Below are positions 26,700 to 36,708 of a DNA stretch of 46,890 nucleotides, piece by piece. The position numbers and the translations under genes were made by a program. The notes beneath the pieces were generated by a model. That model was not told the DNA's origin, ran no database searches, and saw only the letters and a program-made list of their open reading frames with translations. Each line of letters opens with the position of its first letter. The stretch's first letter is position 1. This DNA comes from Candidatus Rariloculus versatilis (GTDB lineage Bacteria > Pseudomonadota > Gammaproteobacteria > Steroidobacterales > Rariloculaceae). Where the stretch lies: positions 23,566-70,455 of the forward strand of contig JAQAJI010000013.1 in assembly GCA_028278665.1 (NCBI GenBank), read 5' to 3'.

Positions 26700-28373
26700 T
26701 TACAGGTCCAGCCGCGTGTAGCGGCTGGGCTTTGGCCGGGATGCGTCCTTGCCCTTGCGCCGCTCGAGGTCGGCCGCGTACTCCGCGTAGTTGCCGCGGA
26801 ACCAGACGACCTCCCCGTCGCCCTCGAACGCGAGCATGTGCGTTGCGATCCGGTCCAGGAACCAGCGATCGTGCGATATGACGACAGCACAGCCCGGAAA
26901 GCTCAATAGGGCATCCTCGAGCGCCCTGAGCGTCTCGACATCCAGATCGTTGGTGGGTTCGTCGAGCAGCAGCACGTTGCCTCCCGAGCGCAGGAGCTTC
27001 GCCAGGTGCACGCGGTTGCGCTCGCCGCCTGACAGCAGGCCCACCTTTTTCTGCTGCTCGGCACCGCGAAAATTGAACCGGCCGACGTAGGCACGCGACT
27101 GCGTTTCGTAGTTGCCGACGAGGAGATTCTCCTGGCCGTCGCTGATTTCCTCCCAAACGGTTCTGGCATCGTCGAGCACGTCGCGTGACTGGTCCACGTA
27201 GGCGAGTTCGACGGAATCGCCGATGCGGATGGCGCCCGTGTCCGGCGACTCGGCGCCCACGAGCATCCTGAACAATGTCGTTTTGCCGGCGCCGTTCGGA
27301 CCGATGACACCGACGATCCCGCCGGGCGGCAGTTCGAACGACAGCTTCTCGAAGAGCTTGTGGCTGCCGAAGGCCTTGCCTACGGAGTCAGCTTCGATCA
27401 CGAGGTCGCCGAGCCTGGGGCCGGGCGGGATGTAGATCTCGTTGGTTTCGTTGCGGGTCTGAAAGTCTCTGGAGGTGAGTTCCTCGAAGCGTTCCAGGCG
27501 CGCCCTGGCCTTGGCCTGGCGCGCGCGCGGATTGGAACGGACCCACTCGAGCTCGGACCTGATCGCGCGCTGCCGGGCCGCTTCGCGCTGCTGCTCGACG
27601 GCGAGCCGCTGCGCCTTCTGGTCGAGCCACGAGCTGTAGTTGCCCTTCCAGGGAATGCCGTGGCCGCGATCGAGTTCGAGAATCCAGCCCGCCACGTTGT
27701 CGAGAAAGTAGCGGTCGTGGGTCACGGCCATTACCGTGCCCGGATACTCGTCGAGAAATCTCTCGAGCCAGGCGACGGATTCGGCATCGAGATGGTTCGT
27801 CGGTTCGTCGAGCAGCAGCATGTCCGGGTTGGACAGAAGCACGCGGCAAAGCGCGACACGGCGCCGTTCGCCACCGGACAGCGTTCCGATCGGCGCATCC
27901 CAGGGCGGCAGCCGCAGTGCCTGGGCCGCGATCTCGAGCTTGCGTTCGACTTCCCAACCGTCGGCCGCTTCGATCGCATCCTGCAGCTCGCCCTGCTCGG
28001 TGAGCAGTTGCGCCATCTCCTCGTCCGCGAGCGGTTCGGCGAATCGTTCGCTGATCTCGTTGAATCGCGCGACGAGGGCGAGAATCCCGGCGATGCCTTC
28101 CTCGATCACGCCGCGTACGGTTTTGCGGGCATCGAGCTCCGGTTCCTGCGCGAGGTAGCCGATCCTGATGCCCGATTGCGGCCGCGCTTCGCCATTGAAG
28201 TCCCGATCGACGCCGGCCATGATCCTGAGCAGCGTCGACTTGCCCGAACCGTTCAGGCCCAGCACGCCGATCTTCGCGCCGGGGAAGAAGCTCAGGCTGA
28301 TGTCGCGCAGGATATGGCGCTTCGGCGGCACGACTTTTTCGAGTCTGTTCGTGGTATAGATGTACTGGGCCAT
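26700..28373 (-). CDS. ettA: ABC-F ATPase, energy-dependent translational throttle EttA
   Basis: A soluble ABC-F protein that binds the ribosomal E site and senses the ATP/ADP ratio. The 557 residues are close to E. coli EttA (555). Two ABC modules: Walker [11 protein letters not shown] and [10 protein letters not shown], signatures [11 protein letters not shown] and [15 protein letters not shown], Walker [13 protein letters not shown] and [12 protein letters not shown]. The inter-domain arm region ([18 protein letters not shown]) and the N-terminal [13 protein letters not shown] are typical of EttA rather than Uup or YheS. It is divergent from the HDAC-like gene across 96 bases. Confidence 0.95.
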   Translation of the reverse strand: MAQYIYTTNRLEKVVPPKRHILRDISLSFFPGAKIGVLGLNGSGKSTLLRIMAGVDRDFNGEARPQSGIRIGYLAQEPELDARKTVRGVIEEGIAGILALVARFNEISERFAEPLADEEMAQLLTEQGELQDAIEAADGWEVERKLEIAAQALRLPPWDAPIGTLSGGERRRVALCRVLLSNPDMLLLDEPTNHLDAESVAWLERFLDEYPGTVMAVTHDRYFLDNVAGWILELDRGHGIPWKGNYSSWLDQKAQRLAVEQQREAARQRAIRSELEWVRSNPRARQAKARARLERFEELTSRDFQTRNETNEIYIPPGPRLGDLVIEADSVGKAFGSHKLFEKLSFELPPGGIVGVIGPNGAGKTTLFRMLVGAESPDTGAIRIGDSVELAYVDQSRDVLDDARTVWEEISDGQENLLVGNYETQSRAYVGRFNFRGAEQQKKVGLLSGGERNRVHLAKLLRSGGNVLLLDEPTNDLDVETLRALEDALLSFPGCAVVISHDRWFLDRIATHMLAFEGDGEVVWFRGNYAEYAADLERRKGKDASRPKPSRYTRLDL

Positions 28374-28469
28374 GGTCCAATTCTCGGAGCGGGTCGGCGA
28401 AGGGCGATCGGATTATCCGCGAACGGTCCGGCCGAGCAATAATCCGGCAAACTCTTCAGAGCAACATTG

Positions 28470-29411
28470 ATGTCAGCGACAGCCGTTCTGGTTTGCGGTC
28501 AGGAGATCGCTTCGTACGGTTTTCCCGATGGCCATCCCTTCGGCACCTCGCGTCACGATGCGTTCATGGACGAGATCGAGAAGTCCGACTCCCGGGACCG
28601 GCTTCAACGCATCTCGGCGCGGCAGGCCACGCGCGAGGAACTGGAGTACTTTCATACGCCGCGCCACGTCGATCGCGTGATCGAAATGTCGCGCATCGGC
28701 AGCGGCTTTCTCGACGGCGGCGACACGCCGGCCTACCCGGGCGTCTTCGAGAATGCGGCGTTCGTGGTCGGCGGCACGCTCAATGCCCTGGAAGCGATCG
28801 TGACGGGCCCGATCCCGCGCGCGTTCATCCCGATCGGCGGGCTTCACCACGCGGCGCGCGACTCGGCGGCCGGCTTTTGCGTCTTCAACGACTGCAGTGT
28901 CGCCATCGAGGCGGCACGGCGCCGCCATGGCCTCGGGCACGTTGCCTACGTCGACATCGATGCGCACCACGGCGACGGCGTATTCTACGGTTTCGAGGAC
29001 GATCCGCACGTGATCTTTGCCGACCTGCACGAGGACGGCCGCTTTCTCTATCCGGGCACAGGTTCGCGCGACGAGACCGGCAAGGGCGCCGCGGCAGGAA
29101 CGAAGCTCAACGTGCCGATGATGCCGGGGGCCGGGGATCAACACTTCCTTACGGCATGGGAAGAGGTCGAAGGTTTCCTGCAGGACCATTCGTTCGACCT
29201 GATTCTCCTGCAGTGCGGCGCGGATTCGCTCGGCGGCGATCCGATAACGCACCTGGCCTACACCGAGGAAGCCCATGCGCACGCGGCGCGCAGGCTCCGG
29301 ACGCTCGCCGATCGCCACTGCGAGGGACGGATCCTCGCCATGGGCGGCGGCGGTTACGACCTGTTCAACCTTGCGCGCGCCTGGACGCGCGTCGTCGAAG
29401 AACTGACCTAG
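28470..29411 (+). CDS. Histone-deacetylase-family (AcuC/AphA-like) deacetylase
   Basis: A zinc amidohydrolase of the class II HDAC/acetylpolyamine/AcuC family, 313 residues from ATG 28470 (a TTG lies one codon earlier). It shows IGGLHHAARDSAAGFCVFND (catalytic His pair), VDIDAHHGDGV (zinc Asp and His), LLQCGADSLGGDP (second zinc Asp), and the C-terminal GGGGYDLFNLARAWT. The substrate (protein acetyl-lysine or acetylpolyamine) cannot be told from the sequence. The TAG stop is formed at the edge of the inserted MITE-like element, so the natural C-terminus may have been altered by a residue or more. Confidence 0.85.
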   Translation: MSATAVLVCGQEIASYGFPDGHPFGTSRHDAFMDEIEKSDSRDRLQRISARQATREELEYFHTPRHVDRVIEMSRIGSGFLDGGDTPAYPGVFENAAFVVGGTLNALEAIVTGPIPRAFIPIGGLHHAARDSAAGFCVFNDCSVAIEAARRRHGLGHVAYVDIDAHHGDGVFYGFEDDPHVIFADLHEDGRFLYPGTGSRDETGKGAAAGTKLNVPMMPGAGDQHFLTAWEEVEGFLQDHSFDLILLQCGADSLGGDPITHLAYTEEAHAHAARRLRTLADRHCEGRILAMGGGGYDLFNLARAWTRVVEELT

Positions 29412-29656
29412 CCCGCAAATCTCACCAAGCCGCGCCTTGCCATGGAGCATTACGGATGAATTTCAGGAACTTGCGAGATAATCGGGGACATCGCGCGGGT
29501 GACAGCTTGCGCTGGCCACGCCCTCGCTTGTCTTTTGCGCGACTGCGCGCACATGCTCCCTCCACCATAGACTCGCTATGGTTGCGGTCGCGAGCACGCG
29601 CAGTCACAAAAAATCCTGCGCGATCATCGTGGCCCTTGGTGAGATTTGCGGGCTAG
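29408..29656. mobile_element. MITE-like element with 22-bp perfect terminal inverted repeats
   Basis: A 249-bp segment bounded by an exact 22-bp inverted repeat (29408-29429 and 29635-29656; ends read CTAGCCCGCAAATCTCACC inward). The ends include TA or CTAG, a possible target duplication. No transposase or convincing ORF lies inside, so it would depend on a transposase elsewhere. It supplies the stop of the HDAC-like gene and ends 20 bases before glyA. A solo copy of one end is at 5133. Confidence 0.7.
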
Positions 29657-29676
29657 CAACCTCCCTCCCCGCGACC

Positions 29677-30939
29677 ATGTTCAGCGCCGACGATTGCATT
29701 GCCGGGTTCGACGCGCCGCTTGCTGCGGCGCTCGCGGGCGAGCGGCAGCGCCAGGAAGAGTTCATGGAACTGATCGCGTCGGAAAACTACGTCAGTCCCA
29801 GGGTGCTTGAGGCGCAGGGCTCGCCGCTGACCAACAAGTACGCCGACGGCTACCCCGGTGCACGCCGCTACAGCGGCTGCCGCTTCGTCGACGACGCCGA
29901 GCGGCTCGCGATCGAGCGCGCCAAGCGCTTGTTCGGGGCAGCGTATGCAAACGTGCAGCCCTATTCGGGCTCCCAGGCCAATGCGGCCGCCTACTTTGCG
30001 CTGATGGAACCCGGCGAAACGCTGCTCGGACTCGCCGCGAGCCACGGCGGACACATCACGCACGGCGATTCGAGCAGTTTCGCCGGCAGCTTGTTCAATG
30101 CGGTGACCTACGGTTTGCGCGACGACGGCGAGATCGACCATGACGAAGTCGCCGAGCTGGCCCTGCGCCACCGTCCGAAGGTCATCGTCGCAGGGTTTTC
30201 CGCGTACTCGCGGATCGTGGACTGGCAGCGCTTCAGGGAGATCGCCGACGCCGCGGGGGCGTTTCTGCTCGCCGACATGGCGCACGTCGCAGGACTCGTG
30301 GCGGCCGGGCTCTACCCGAACCCGGTCCCGATCGCCGACGTCACGACGACCACGACTCACAAGACGCTGCGCGGGCCTCGCGGCGGCATGATCCTCGCAC
30401 GCGCGAATGGCAAACTCGGGCGCAGGCTCGACGATGCGGTCTATCCATGCACGCAGGGCGGTCCGCTCATGCACGTGATCGCGGCGAAGGCCGTTGCGCT
30501 CGAGGAAGCTTCACAGCAGCAGTTCCGCGACTACCAGCGGCAGGTCGTCGCCAATGCCCGCCGCGCCGCGCACGCACTCGAACAGCGCGGGCTCGCGATC
30601 GTCACGGGCGGCACGGACAACCACATGCTGCTGGCTGACCTCTCGGCGCGCCAGATCGATGCCGCGCGCGCCGAACATGTGCTCGAAGCGGCTCACATCG
30701 CCGTCAATGCGGTGCACTTGCCCAGTCCAGCGCCTGGCGAAGCGCCGCGGGGTCTCAGGATCGGCACGCCCGCGGTCACGACGCGCGGCGTCGGCGCCGA
30801 GGAGATCGACATTCTCGCCGGCTGGGTCGCCGATGTGCTCGAGGACCTCGACAACGATCGCACGATCGCCAGCATTCGTGCGTCGGTGCTCGAAATGTGC
30901 GAGGCGTTTCCCGTTTATGGCCGCAGCAAGGCCGGGTAG
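29677..30939 (+). CDS. glyA: Serine hydroxymethyltransferase
   Basis: Converts serine and tetrahydrofolate to glycine and 5,10-methylene-THF using PLP. The chain has 420 residues from ATG 29677 (family about 417) and is conserved throughout: [19 protein letters not shown], the PLP Lys at residue 229 in [35 protein letters not shown]. The frame is open upstream to an ATG at 29578 inside the MITE-like element; those codons are not family sequence. There is no Shine-Dalgarno in the 20 bases between the element and ATG, so its expression signals are unusual. It starts the glyA-nrdR-rib-nusB-thiL-pgpA run. Confidence 0.95.
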   Translation: MFSADDCIAGFDAPLAAALAGERQRQEEFMELIASENYVSPRVLEAQGSPLTNKYADGYPGARRYSGCRFVDDAERLAIERAKRLFGAAYANVQPYSGSQANAAAYFALMEPGETLLGLAASHGGHITHGDSSSFAGSLFNAVTYGLRDDGEIDHDEVAELALRHRPKVIVAGFSAYSRIVDWQRFREIADAAGAFLLADMAHVAGLVAAGLYPNPVPIADVTTTTTHKTLRGPRGGMILARANGKLGRRLDDAVYPCTQGGPLMHVIAAKAVALEEASQQQFRDYQRQVVANARRAAHALEQRGLAIVTGGTDNHMLLADLSARQIDAARAEHVLEAAHIAVNAVHLPSPAPGEAPRGLRIGTPAVTTRGVGAEEIDILAGWVADVLEDLDNDRTIASIRASVLEMCEAFPVYGRSKAG

Positions 30940-30945
30940 CCGAGC

Positions 30946-31470
30946 ATGTATTGTCCGTTCTGCAGCCATGTCGATACGAAGGTGATCGATTCCAGGCTCA
31001 CCGCGGAAGGCCGTCAGGTCCGCCGTCGCCGCGAATGCGTCGCATGCTCGGAGCGGTTCACGACCTTCGAGTCGGCAGAACTCGTGATGCCACACGTCAG
31101 AAAGCGCGATGACCGGCGCGAGCCATTCGACCTGGCCAAAATGCGCGGCGGTATCGAAGCGGCGCTGCGCAAGCGTCCCGTCGGCAGCGAAGCGCTGGAA
31201 CGGGCGGTCGAGCAGATCGCGCATCGCATACGGGTCACCGGCGAGCGCGACGTACACAGCAGTTTCATCGGCTCTCTGGTCATGGACCAGCTTCGGCGGC
31301 TCGACGAAGTCGCCTACGTCAGGTTCGCATCGGTCTACCGGAGCTTTCAGGACGTGACCCAGTTCGAAGAGGAGATCCGGCGGCTGAAAGCGCGCACGGA
31401 TGCAGCCGAGGAGCGTCGCCAGTTGCCGCTGCTCCCGGATGACGACGACGCCGCGCGGTCGAAACGGTGA
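30946..31470 (+). CDS. nrdR: Transcriptional repressor of ribonucleotide reductase genes
   Basis: NrdR binds ATP/dATP and represses nrd operons. The 174 residues have the N-terminal zinc ribbon (Cys3, Cys6, Cys31, Cys34; [17 protein letters not shown]) and the ATP-cone ([37 protein letters not shown]). It is a little longer than the usual 150 because of an acidic tail ([15 protein letters not shown]). It lies 6 bases after glyA, and its stop overlaps the ribD GTG start. Confidence 0.96.
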   Translation: MYCPFCSHVDTKVIDSRLTAEGRQVRRRRECVACSERFTTFESAELVMPHVRKRDDRREPFDLAKMRGGIEAALRKRPVGSEALERAVEQIAHRIRVTGERDVHSSFIGSLVMDQLRRLDEVAYVRFASVYRSFQDVTQFEEEIRRLKARTDAAEERRQLPLLPDDDDAARSKR

Positions 31471-32576
31471 GTCCCGGGGCCGACCGGCAGTTCATGGCGC
31501 GGGCGCTCGGGCTGGCCCGCAAGGGGCTCACCTCCACCGACCCGAACCCGACCGTGGGCTGTGTGCTCGTCAGGGACGGCGAAATCGTCGGCGAAGGCTG
31601 GACCGCTCCGGTCGGCGGCCCGCACGCAGAGCGCGCCGCGCTGGCCGCAGCCGGCGCCAGCGCCCGCGGCTCGACCGCTTACGTGACGCTCGAGCCCTGT
31701 TGTCACCAGGGGCGCACCGGACCGTGCACGGTCGCGCTTCTCGACGCCGGAGTCGCGCGCGTGGTTTGCGCGACCGGCGACCCGAATCCACTCGTCAACG
31801 GCGCGGGACTGCGTGCGCTCGGCGAAGCGGGCGTCGCCGTGGAGCAGGGTCTCATGGAGCAAAGCGCACACGAGATCAACAAAGGATACATCTCGCGCAT
31901 GACCCGCGGCCGGCCCTGGGTCAGGAGCAAGATCGCCGCGAGTCTCGACGGGAGGACCGCGCTTCAGAGCGGCGAAAGCAAGTGGATCACTGCAGATGCC
32001 GCCAGACGCGACGTGCACCGATGGCGAGCGCGCTCGAGCGCCGTGCTGTGCGGAGTCGGGACCGTGCTCGCTGACGATCCCTCGCTGAACGCGCGACCTG
32101 ACGACGAAGCCGACGGGCTCGTTCAGCCGCTGCGCGCGATCGTGGATTCCGCGCTGCGGACCCCGCCGTCCGCGCACACACTGTCGCTGCCGGGCGAAGT
32201 CGTCATTTTCACGGCAGCCAATGCCGCCGTCCGGCGCGCGCCGCTGGAGGCCGCCGGCGCGCGAATCGAGCCGGTCGAAGGCAGACCGCGCTGCGATCTC
32301 GGTCAGGTGCTCGAGCGCCTCGGAGAACTCGAGGTCAACGATGTCTGGGTCGAGGCTGGAGCAACGCTCAACGGGGCGCTGCTCGAACGCGGCCTCATCG
32401 ACGAATTGGTGCTCTATCTCGCGCCACGACTGCTCGGCGACGATGCGCGCGGCATGTTTTCGCTGGCTCCGCTTGCAAGCCTTGCCGAAAGCCTTGAACT
32501 TTCGATCGACGACGTGCGCAGGGTCGGTCCCGACTTGCGCATACGCGCGCGTCCCGGTACGGTGCTGGCCCCCTGA
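31467..32576 (+). CDS. ribD: Riboflavin-specific deaminase/reductase
   Basis: Bifunctional second and third steps of riboflavin synthesis: deamination of the pyrimidine and NADPH-dependent reduction of the ribosyl chain. The 369 residues have the deaminase domain first, with zinc ligands His53 (GGPHAER), Cys78 and Cys87 ([14 protein letters not shown]). The reductase domain runs from about residue 145 ([62 protein letters not shown]). It begins at GTG 31467 overlapping the nrdR stop. The 181-base gap to ribE has no RFN (FMN) riboswitch that I can see. Confidence 0.95.
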   Translation: MSPGADRQFMARALGLARKGLTSTDPNPTVGCVLVRDGEIVGEGWTAPVGGPHAERAALAAAGASARGSTAYVTLEPCCHQGRTGPCTVALLDAGVARVVCATGDPNPLVNGAGLRALGEAGVAVEQGLMEQSAHEINKGYISRMTRGRPWVRSKIAASLDGRTALQSGESKWITADAARRDVHRWRARSSAVLCGVGTVLADDPSLNARPDDEADGLVQPLRAIVDSALRTPPSAHTLSLPGEVVIFTAANAAVRRAPLEAAGARIEPVEGRPRCDLGQVLERLGELEVNDVWVEAGATLNGALLERGLIDELVLYLAPRLLGDDARGMFSLAPLASLAESLELSIDDVRRVGPDLRIRARPGTVLAP

Positions 32577-32757
32577 GGACTTAGGTCATCCAGGCCCAAA
32601 TTGCCAAAACCGGTCATTCCCGGATCGGCGAACGCCGGAGAATGGAATTGTTCGGAGCATTCCTGACAGGCCGTGACGGAACGCCGCGCCGCAGCTCGAC
32701 GCGGCGAGGCTTTCGCCGCAGGTTGCCTGGCGGCGGGCGAGCAAAAGGCGAGTCGAG

Positions 32758-33360
32758 GTGTTTTCCGGGATAGTCAAAAGCGTCGGCCGGGTTCTCGAGC
32801 GGACCGACATGGGAGCCGACGCGAAGCTCGCGATCGGTTACGAAACCGGCGAACTCGGCGCGCTCGCGCCGGGATCGAGCATCGCGGTCAATGGGGCCTG
32901 CCTGACCGCAACGGCCTGCGGTCCCGGCCGCTTCGAAGCCGACGCATCCGCCGAGACGCTCGCGGTGACGACGCTTGCATCAGTCGGGGTCGGCAGCAAG
33001 CTCAATCTCGAACCGTCGCTTAAAGTCGGCGATCCGGTCGACGGGCACTTCGTGACCGGCCACGTCGACGGTGTCGGCCGGGTCGTGGACATCGCTCCGG
33101 CCGGCCGTTCGACCTTGCTCGCGATCGAATTGCCCGCAGAATTGAGTCGTTACGTCGCGCGCAAGGGTTCGGTTGCCGTGGACGGCGTGAGCCTGACCGT
33201 GAACGTCGTGGAGGGCTGCCGCTTCGAAGTCAACATCGTGCCGCACACGCGCGGGGCGACGGTCATTTCCGGGTACGAGCCTGGCTCGGCTGTTAACATT
33301 GAAGTCGACGTCGTCGCTCGCTACCTGGAGCGGCTTTGCGGCCAGGAAGCTGCGCCGTAG
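32758..33360 (+). CDS. ribE: Riboflavin synthase, alpha subunit
   Basis: Dismutates two molecules of 6,7-dimethyl-8-ribityllumazine to riboflavin. The 200 residues form two lumazine-binding barrels: MFSGIVKSVGRVLE with VNGACLTAT, then GHFVTGHVDGVGRV with GSVAVDGVSLTVN. The start is GTG 32758, set by the invariant FSGIV N-terminus. Preceding purine-rich AAAAGGCGAG is the likely ribosome site. It is sometimes named ribC. Confidence 0.95.
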   Translation: MFSGIVKSVGRVLERTDMGADAKLAIGYETGELGALAPGSSIAVNGACLTATACGPGRFEADASAETLAVTTLASVGVGSKLNLEPSLKVGDPVDGHFVTGHVDGVGRVVDIAPAGRSTLLAIELPAELSRYVARKGSVAVDGVSLTVNVVEGCRFEVNIVPHTRGATVISGYEPGSAVNIEVDVVARYLERLCGQEAAP

Positions 33361-33380
33361 GAGCTTGCGAACGCGAATTG

Positions 33381-33413
33381 CAGCCGTGAACTCCTGCCGC
33401 GCAGGCTCCCGGG
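33381..33413 (+). repeat. REP-like intergenic hairpin repeat, copy C
   Basis: TGAACTCCTGCCGCGCAGG with a perfect 5-bp stem CCTGC/GCAGG and the TCCCGGG tail. It lies between ribE and ribBA. Confidence 0.65.
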
Positions 33414-33476
33414 ACCTCGTGGACCGGTCCGGGGCGAAGCTCCGCGGCGCAGTGAGCATGGAGCTTAAGAGAAGCC

Positions 33477-34643
33477 ATGATTACTCAAGTGACAACCGGC
33501 AAGGCATGGTCGGGGCTCGACCCGATCGAGGACATCATCGCCGCGCTGCGCAAGGGCGAAATGGCCGTGATCCTCGATGACGAGGATCGCGAGAACGAAG
33601 GCGATCTGATCATGGCTGCGAGCAAGGTTCGCAGCGAGCACATCAACTTCATGGCGCGCTACGGCCGCGGCCTGATCTGCCTGACCCTGACGCGCTCTCG
33701 CTGCGAGCAGTTGCGCCTGCCGCTCATGGTCAGCGGCACGGACCGGCGCAAGACCACCAATTTCACGGTGTCGATCGAAGCAACCGAGGGCGTGACCACT
33801 GGCATCTCCGCGCACGACCGAGCCCGTACGGTTCGTGCCGCGGTCGCGCCCGATGCGCAGCCCGACGACCTGCACCAGCCCGGCCACGTCTTTCCGCTCA
33901 TGGCTCAGCCCGGCGGCGTGCTGACGCGAGCCGGGCATACCGAAGCGGGCTGCGACCTCGCGCGGCTGGCGGGCCACGAGCCCGCCTCGGTGATCGTCGA
34001 AATTCTCAACGACGACGGCACGATGGCGCGCCGCGACGACCTCATCGCCTTCGCCCGGAACCACAAGCTCAAGATCGGCACGATCGCGGACCTGATCGAA
34101 TACCGCCTCGCACACGAGGAAACGGTCGAAGCGATCGCCGAGCTCGATATCGAGACCCCGTTCGGCCCGTTCAGGCTCATTTGCTTCGACGATCACATCA
34201 ATCGCAACGTGCACCTCGCGCTCGTGCGTGGAACGATCGATACCAGTCGCCCCGTGCTCGTGCGCGTGCACCGCCAGGACACACTCGGCGATGTGGTCAA
34301 CATCCGGAACCCGCGCCTCGGCTGGCCCCTGGAGGGCGCGATGCGGCAAATCGCCCGCGAGGGCAGCGGCGTGATCGTGATTCTCAGGCACAACGAGTCG
34401 GTCCGGGACCTCATGTCGGCGCTGCGTTCGCTGAGCGAAACGGACGACTCGCTGGCGGCGCGGCGCGAACGCAGCATGGACCTGCGTACCTTCGGCACGG
34501 GCGCACAAGTGCTGCGCGCGCTCGGGATCACCAAGATGCGGGTGCTCAGCGCGCCGAAACACATGCATGCGCTGTCGGGCTTCGGTCTGGAAGTCATTGA
34601 ATACGTGGCACCGGAAGACTGCGGTGACGATTGGCATGGCTGA
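33477..34643 (+). CDS. ribBA: 3,4-dihydroxy-2-butanone-4-phosphate synthase with degenerate GTP cyclohydrolase II domain
   Basis: The N-terminal half (to about residue 205) makes the four-carbon precursor of riboflavin from ribulose 5-phosphate: acidic metal loop [10 protein letters not shown] at 34-43, [38 protein letters not shown]. The C-terminal half has the GTP cyclohydrolase II fold, but the zinc Cys motif of RibA (Cys-X10-Cys-X-Cys) is missing: the region reads [17 protein letters not shown]. This is the RibBX-type variant known from Proteobacteria, so a separate RibA is expected elsewhere. ATG 33477 follows a purine tract (CTTAAGAGAAG). It overlaps ribH by 8 bases. Confidence 0.92.
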   Translation: MITQVTTGKAWSGLDPIEDIIAALRKGEMAVILDDEDRENEGDLIMAASKVRSEHINFMARYGRGLICLTLTRSRCEQLRLPLMVSGTDRRKTTNFTVSIEATEGVTTGISAHDRARTVRAAVAPDAQPDDLHQPGHVFPLMAQPGGVLTRAGHTEAGCDLARLAGHEPASVIVEILNDDGTMARRDDLIAFARNHKLKIGTIADLIEYRLAHEETVEAIAELDIETPFGPFRLICFDDHINRNVHLALVRGTIDTSRPVLVRVHRQDTLGDVVNIRNPRLGWPLEGAMRQIAREGSGVIVILRHNESVRDLMSALRSLSETDDSLAARRERSMDLRTFGTGAQVLRALGITKMRVLSAPKHMHALSGFGLEVIEYVAPEDCGDDWHG

Positions 34644-35115
34644 CAATATCCGGACGATCGAAGGCGGCCTCAACGCGCGTGGATTGCGTTTGGGAATCGT
34701 CGCTTCGCGGTTCAACGACTTCATCGTCGACCGATTGCTCGATGCGGCTGTTGCCACGCTGCTCGATCATGGAGCGGACGCGGCCGACATCACGGTCGTG
34801 CGCGTGCCGGGCGCGTTCGAAACTCCTTTGGCGATCCGCAAGATGGCCGCAAGCGGCGGCTATGATGCGCTCGTTGCGCTCGGCTGTGTGATCCGCGGTG
34901 CCACCCCGCATTTCGACTACGTCGCCGGCGAAGCCAGCAGCGGGGTTGCGAGCGCGAGCCTCGAGCACGGCATCGCGATCGGCTTCGGCATCCTCACCGT
35001 CGACACCGTCGAACAGGCGATCGAACGCGCGGGTACGAAGGCCGGCAACAAGGGCGTGGACGCGGCACTCGCAGCGATCCGCACGGCCACCGTGTTGCGC
35101 GAACTGGAGCGCTAG
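34636..35115 (+). CDS. ribH: 6,7-dimethyl-8-ribityllumazine synthase
   Basis: Condenses the butanone phosphate with the ribitylamino-pyrimidine. 159 residues from ATG 34636, which overlaps the ribBA stop by 8 bases. Family signatures: [43 protein letters not shown] (catalytic His), [27 protein letters not shown]. The frame is open upstream, but those codons lie inside ribBA. Confidence 0.95.
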   Translation: MADNIRTIEGGLNARGLRLGIVASRFNDFIVDRLLDAAVATLLDHGADAADITVVRVPGAFETPLAIRKMAASGGYDALVALGCVIRGATPHFDYVAGEASSGVASASLEHGIAIGFGILTVDTVEQAIERAGTKAGNKGVDAALAAIRTATVLRELER

Positions 35116-35118
35116 CGT

Positions 35119-35553
35119 TTGGCCGGTAGCGGTTCTCGGCGCGGTGCCCGCGATTATCTCGTGCAGGCCCTCTACCAGTGGCAGCTCGCCGATCACGACC
35201 TGAGCGAACTCGTCGGCCAGTTCGAGCGCGAAGCCGATTTCGCCGCGGTCGACCAGGCGTACTTTCGATCCTTGCTCGAGATCGTGCTCGACGATGTCGA
35301 GACGCTCGACGCGACCATCGCCCGGTTTGCCGTGCGGCCTACGGCACAGCTCGACGCCGTCGGCCGCGCGATCCTGCTGCTTGCGCTCGCGGAACTCCGG
35401 AATCGCCCCGACGTTCCGACAAATGCGATCATCAACGAGGCCGTCGAACTTGCGAAGCGGTACGGTGCCACCGACAGCTACCGCTTCGTCAACGCGCTGC
35501 TCGACAAGGCCGCTGCGGAACTCGGAGAGCGTGATGGCAGGCTCAAGCGATGA
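35119..35553 (+). CDS. nusB: Transcription antitermination factor NusB
   Basis: 144 residues, with the all-helical NusB pattern: RRGARDYLVQALYQWQLA, DQAYFRSLLEIVL, LDAVGRAILLLALAELRNRP, NEAVELAKRYGATDSYRFVNALLDKAA. NusB pairs with NusE/S10 on boxA RNA in rRNA antitermination. The start is TTG 35119, 3 bases after ribH, with no ATG or GTG alternative before the conserved part. It overlaps thiL by 20 bases. Confidence 0.94.
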   Translation: MAGSGSRRGARDYLVQALYQWQLADHDLSELVGQFEREADFAAVDQAYFRSLLEIVLDDVETLDATIARFAVRPTAQLDAVGRAILLLALAELRNRPDVPTNAIINEAVELAKRYGATDSYRFVNALLDKAAAELGERDGRLKR

Positions 35554-36625
35554 GGCCGAAAAATTGGGCGAGTTCGAGCTCATCGAACGGTATTTCGTCC
35601 GGGGATCGGCGCGCGTGCCGCGTGCCGGGGGAACAGATGCAGGCGGCGCGGCGCCGCGTCCCGCAGGCGCAACGGGTACCGACCGCGTACTGATCGGTAT
35701 CGGCGACGATGCGGCGGTCATCGACGCCAGCGGGCCGTTGGCCATTGCGACCGATACGCTGGTCGCCGGCACGCACTTTCCAGACAGGTTTCCGGGCGAC
35801 TGGGTCGGTTATCGGGTGCTCGCGGTCAACCTCAGCGATCTCGCGGCGATGGGCGCACGGCCCCGCTGGGTGACGCTGGCCCTGACCTTGCCGGACGTCG
35901 ATCACGTCTGGCTCGAGGGTTTTTCGCGGGGCTTCTTCGAACTTGCGAACCGGCATGAAGTTGAGCTTGTCGGCGGCGACCTGACTCGCGGCCCGCTCGC
36001 GGCGACGGTGCAGATCGTAGGCAGCGTCGACCGCGCCGCCATGCTGACCCGCAGCGGCGGCCGTTGCGGCGATGCCGTTTATGTGACCGGCACGCTCGGC
36101 GACGCGGCGGCGGGACTCGACTCCTTTCGTCGCCGCTCGTCACTATCGGCCAGCGGTCCCGACGTCGGGCTCAAGGATCGTTTCGCCTATTGCGACGATG
36201 CCGCGCGTGCATGGCTTGAGAACCGGTTCGCGCGTCCCGACGCGCGTGTCGCCGAGGGCATCGCGCTCGCGCCGCTCGCCAATGCCGCGGTCGACGTCTC
36301 CGACGGGCTCATCAACGACCTCGGGCACATCTGCGCGCGCAGCAACTGCGGGGCGATCGTCGATGTCGACAAGGTGCCGCTCTCGGCGGAACTTCGCGCT
36401 GCATGCACGCCCGAGCAGGCTCTGGCGCATGCGCTTGGCGGCGGCGACGACCATGAGCTGTGTTTCACGGCGCCTGAGGACCGGTCGGAGGCGATACAGG
36501 CTGAGCTGCACTCGACCGGCACAAAGCTCACGCGAATCGGCAGACTGGTTGCCGGCAGTGGCGTGGCCTGCCGCCGGGACGGCGAATCGTACGAGCCCCC
36601 GGCGAGCGGCTTCGCCCACTTCTGA
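35534..36625 (+). CDS. thiL: Thiamine-monophosphate kinase
   Basis: Phosphorylates thiamine phosphate to the cofactor ThDP. The 363 residues carry GEFELIERYF at the start, IGIGDDAAVI, ATDTLVAGTHF, VNLSDLAAMGA, VGGDLTRGPL, VDVSDGLINDLGHI and GGGDDHELCF. Between residues about 20 and 50 there is a Gly/Ala/Pro-rich insert (ARVPRAGGTDAGGAAPRPAG) absent from E. coli ThiL, making the protein about 30 residues longer. ATG 35534 (or GTG 35531) lies inside the nusB end. Confidence 0.94.
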   Translation: MAGSSDEAEKLGEFELIERYFVRGSARVPRAGGTDAGGAAPRPAGATGTDRVLIGIGDDAAVIDASGPLAIATDTLVAGTHFPDRFPGDWVGYRVLAVNLSDLAAMGARPRWVTLALTLPDVDHVWLEGFSRGFFELANRHEVELVGGDLTRGPLAATVQIVGSVDRAAMLTRSGGRCGDAVYVTGTLGDAAAGLDSFRRRSSLSASGPDVGLKDRFAYCDDAARAWLENRFARPDARVAEGIALAPLANAAVDVSDGLINDLGHICARSNCGAIVDVDKVPLSAELRAACTPEQALAHALGGGDDHELCFTAPEDRSEAIQAELHSTGTKLTRIGRLVAGSGVACRRDGESYEPPASGFAHF

Positions 36626-36708
36626 CATGGCGTCGGCAAAGCACAAGCTGTCCCCGATGCCCATGACTGCCGGCATTGCTCTTTTGAATCCCTGCGGCCG
36701 AGTGAGCC

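Noticed and set aside
29578..29676. Longer glyA start inside the MITE-like element
   Set aside because: The added 33 residues are encoded by element sequence and are not part of the family N-terminus.
32577..32757. Possible FMN (RFN) riboswitch before ribE
   Set aside because: I looked for the conserved RFN blocks and did not find them; ribE sits inside an operon whose upstream genes already include ribD.
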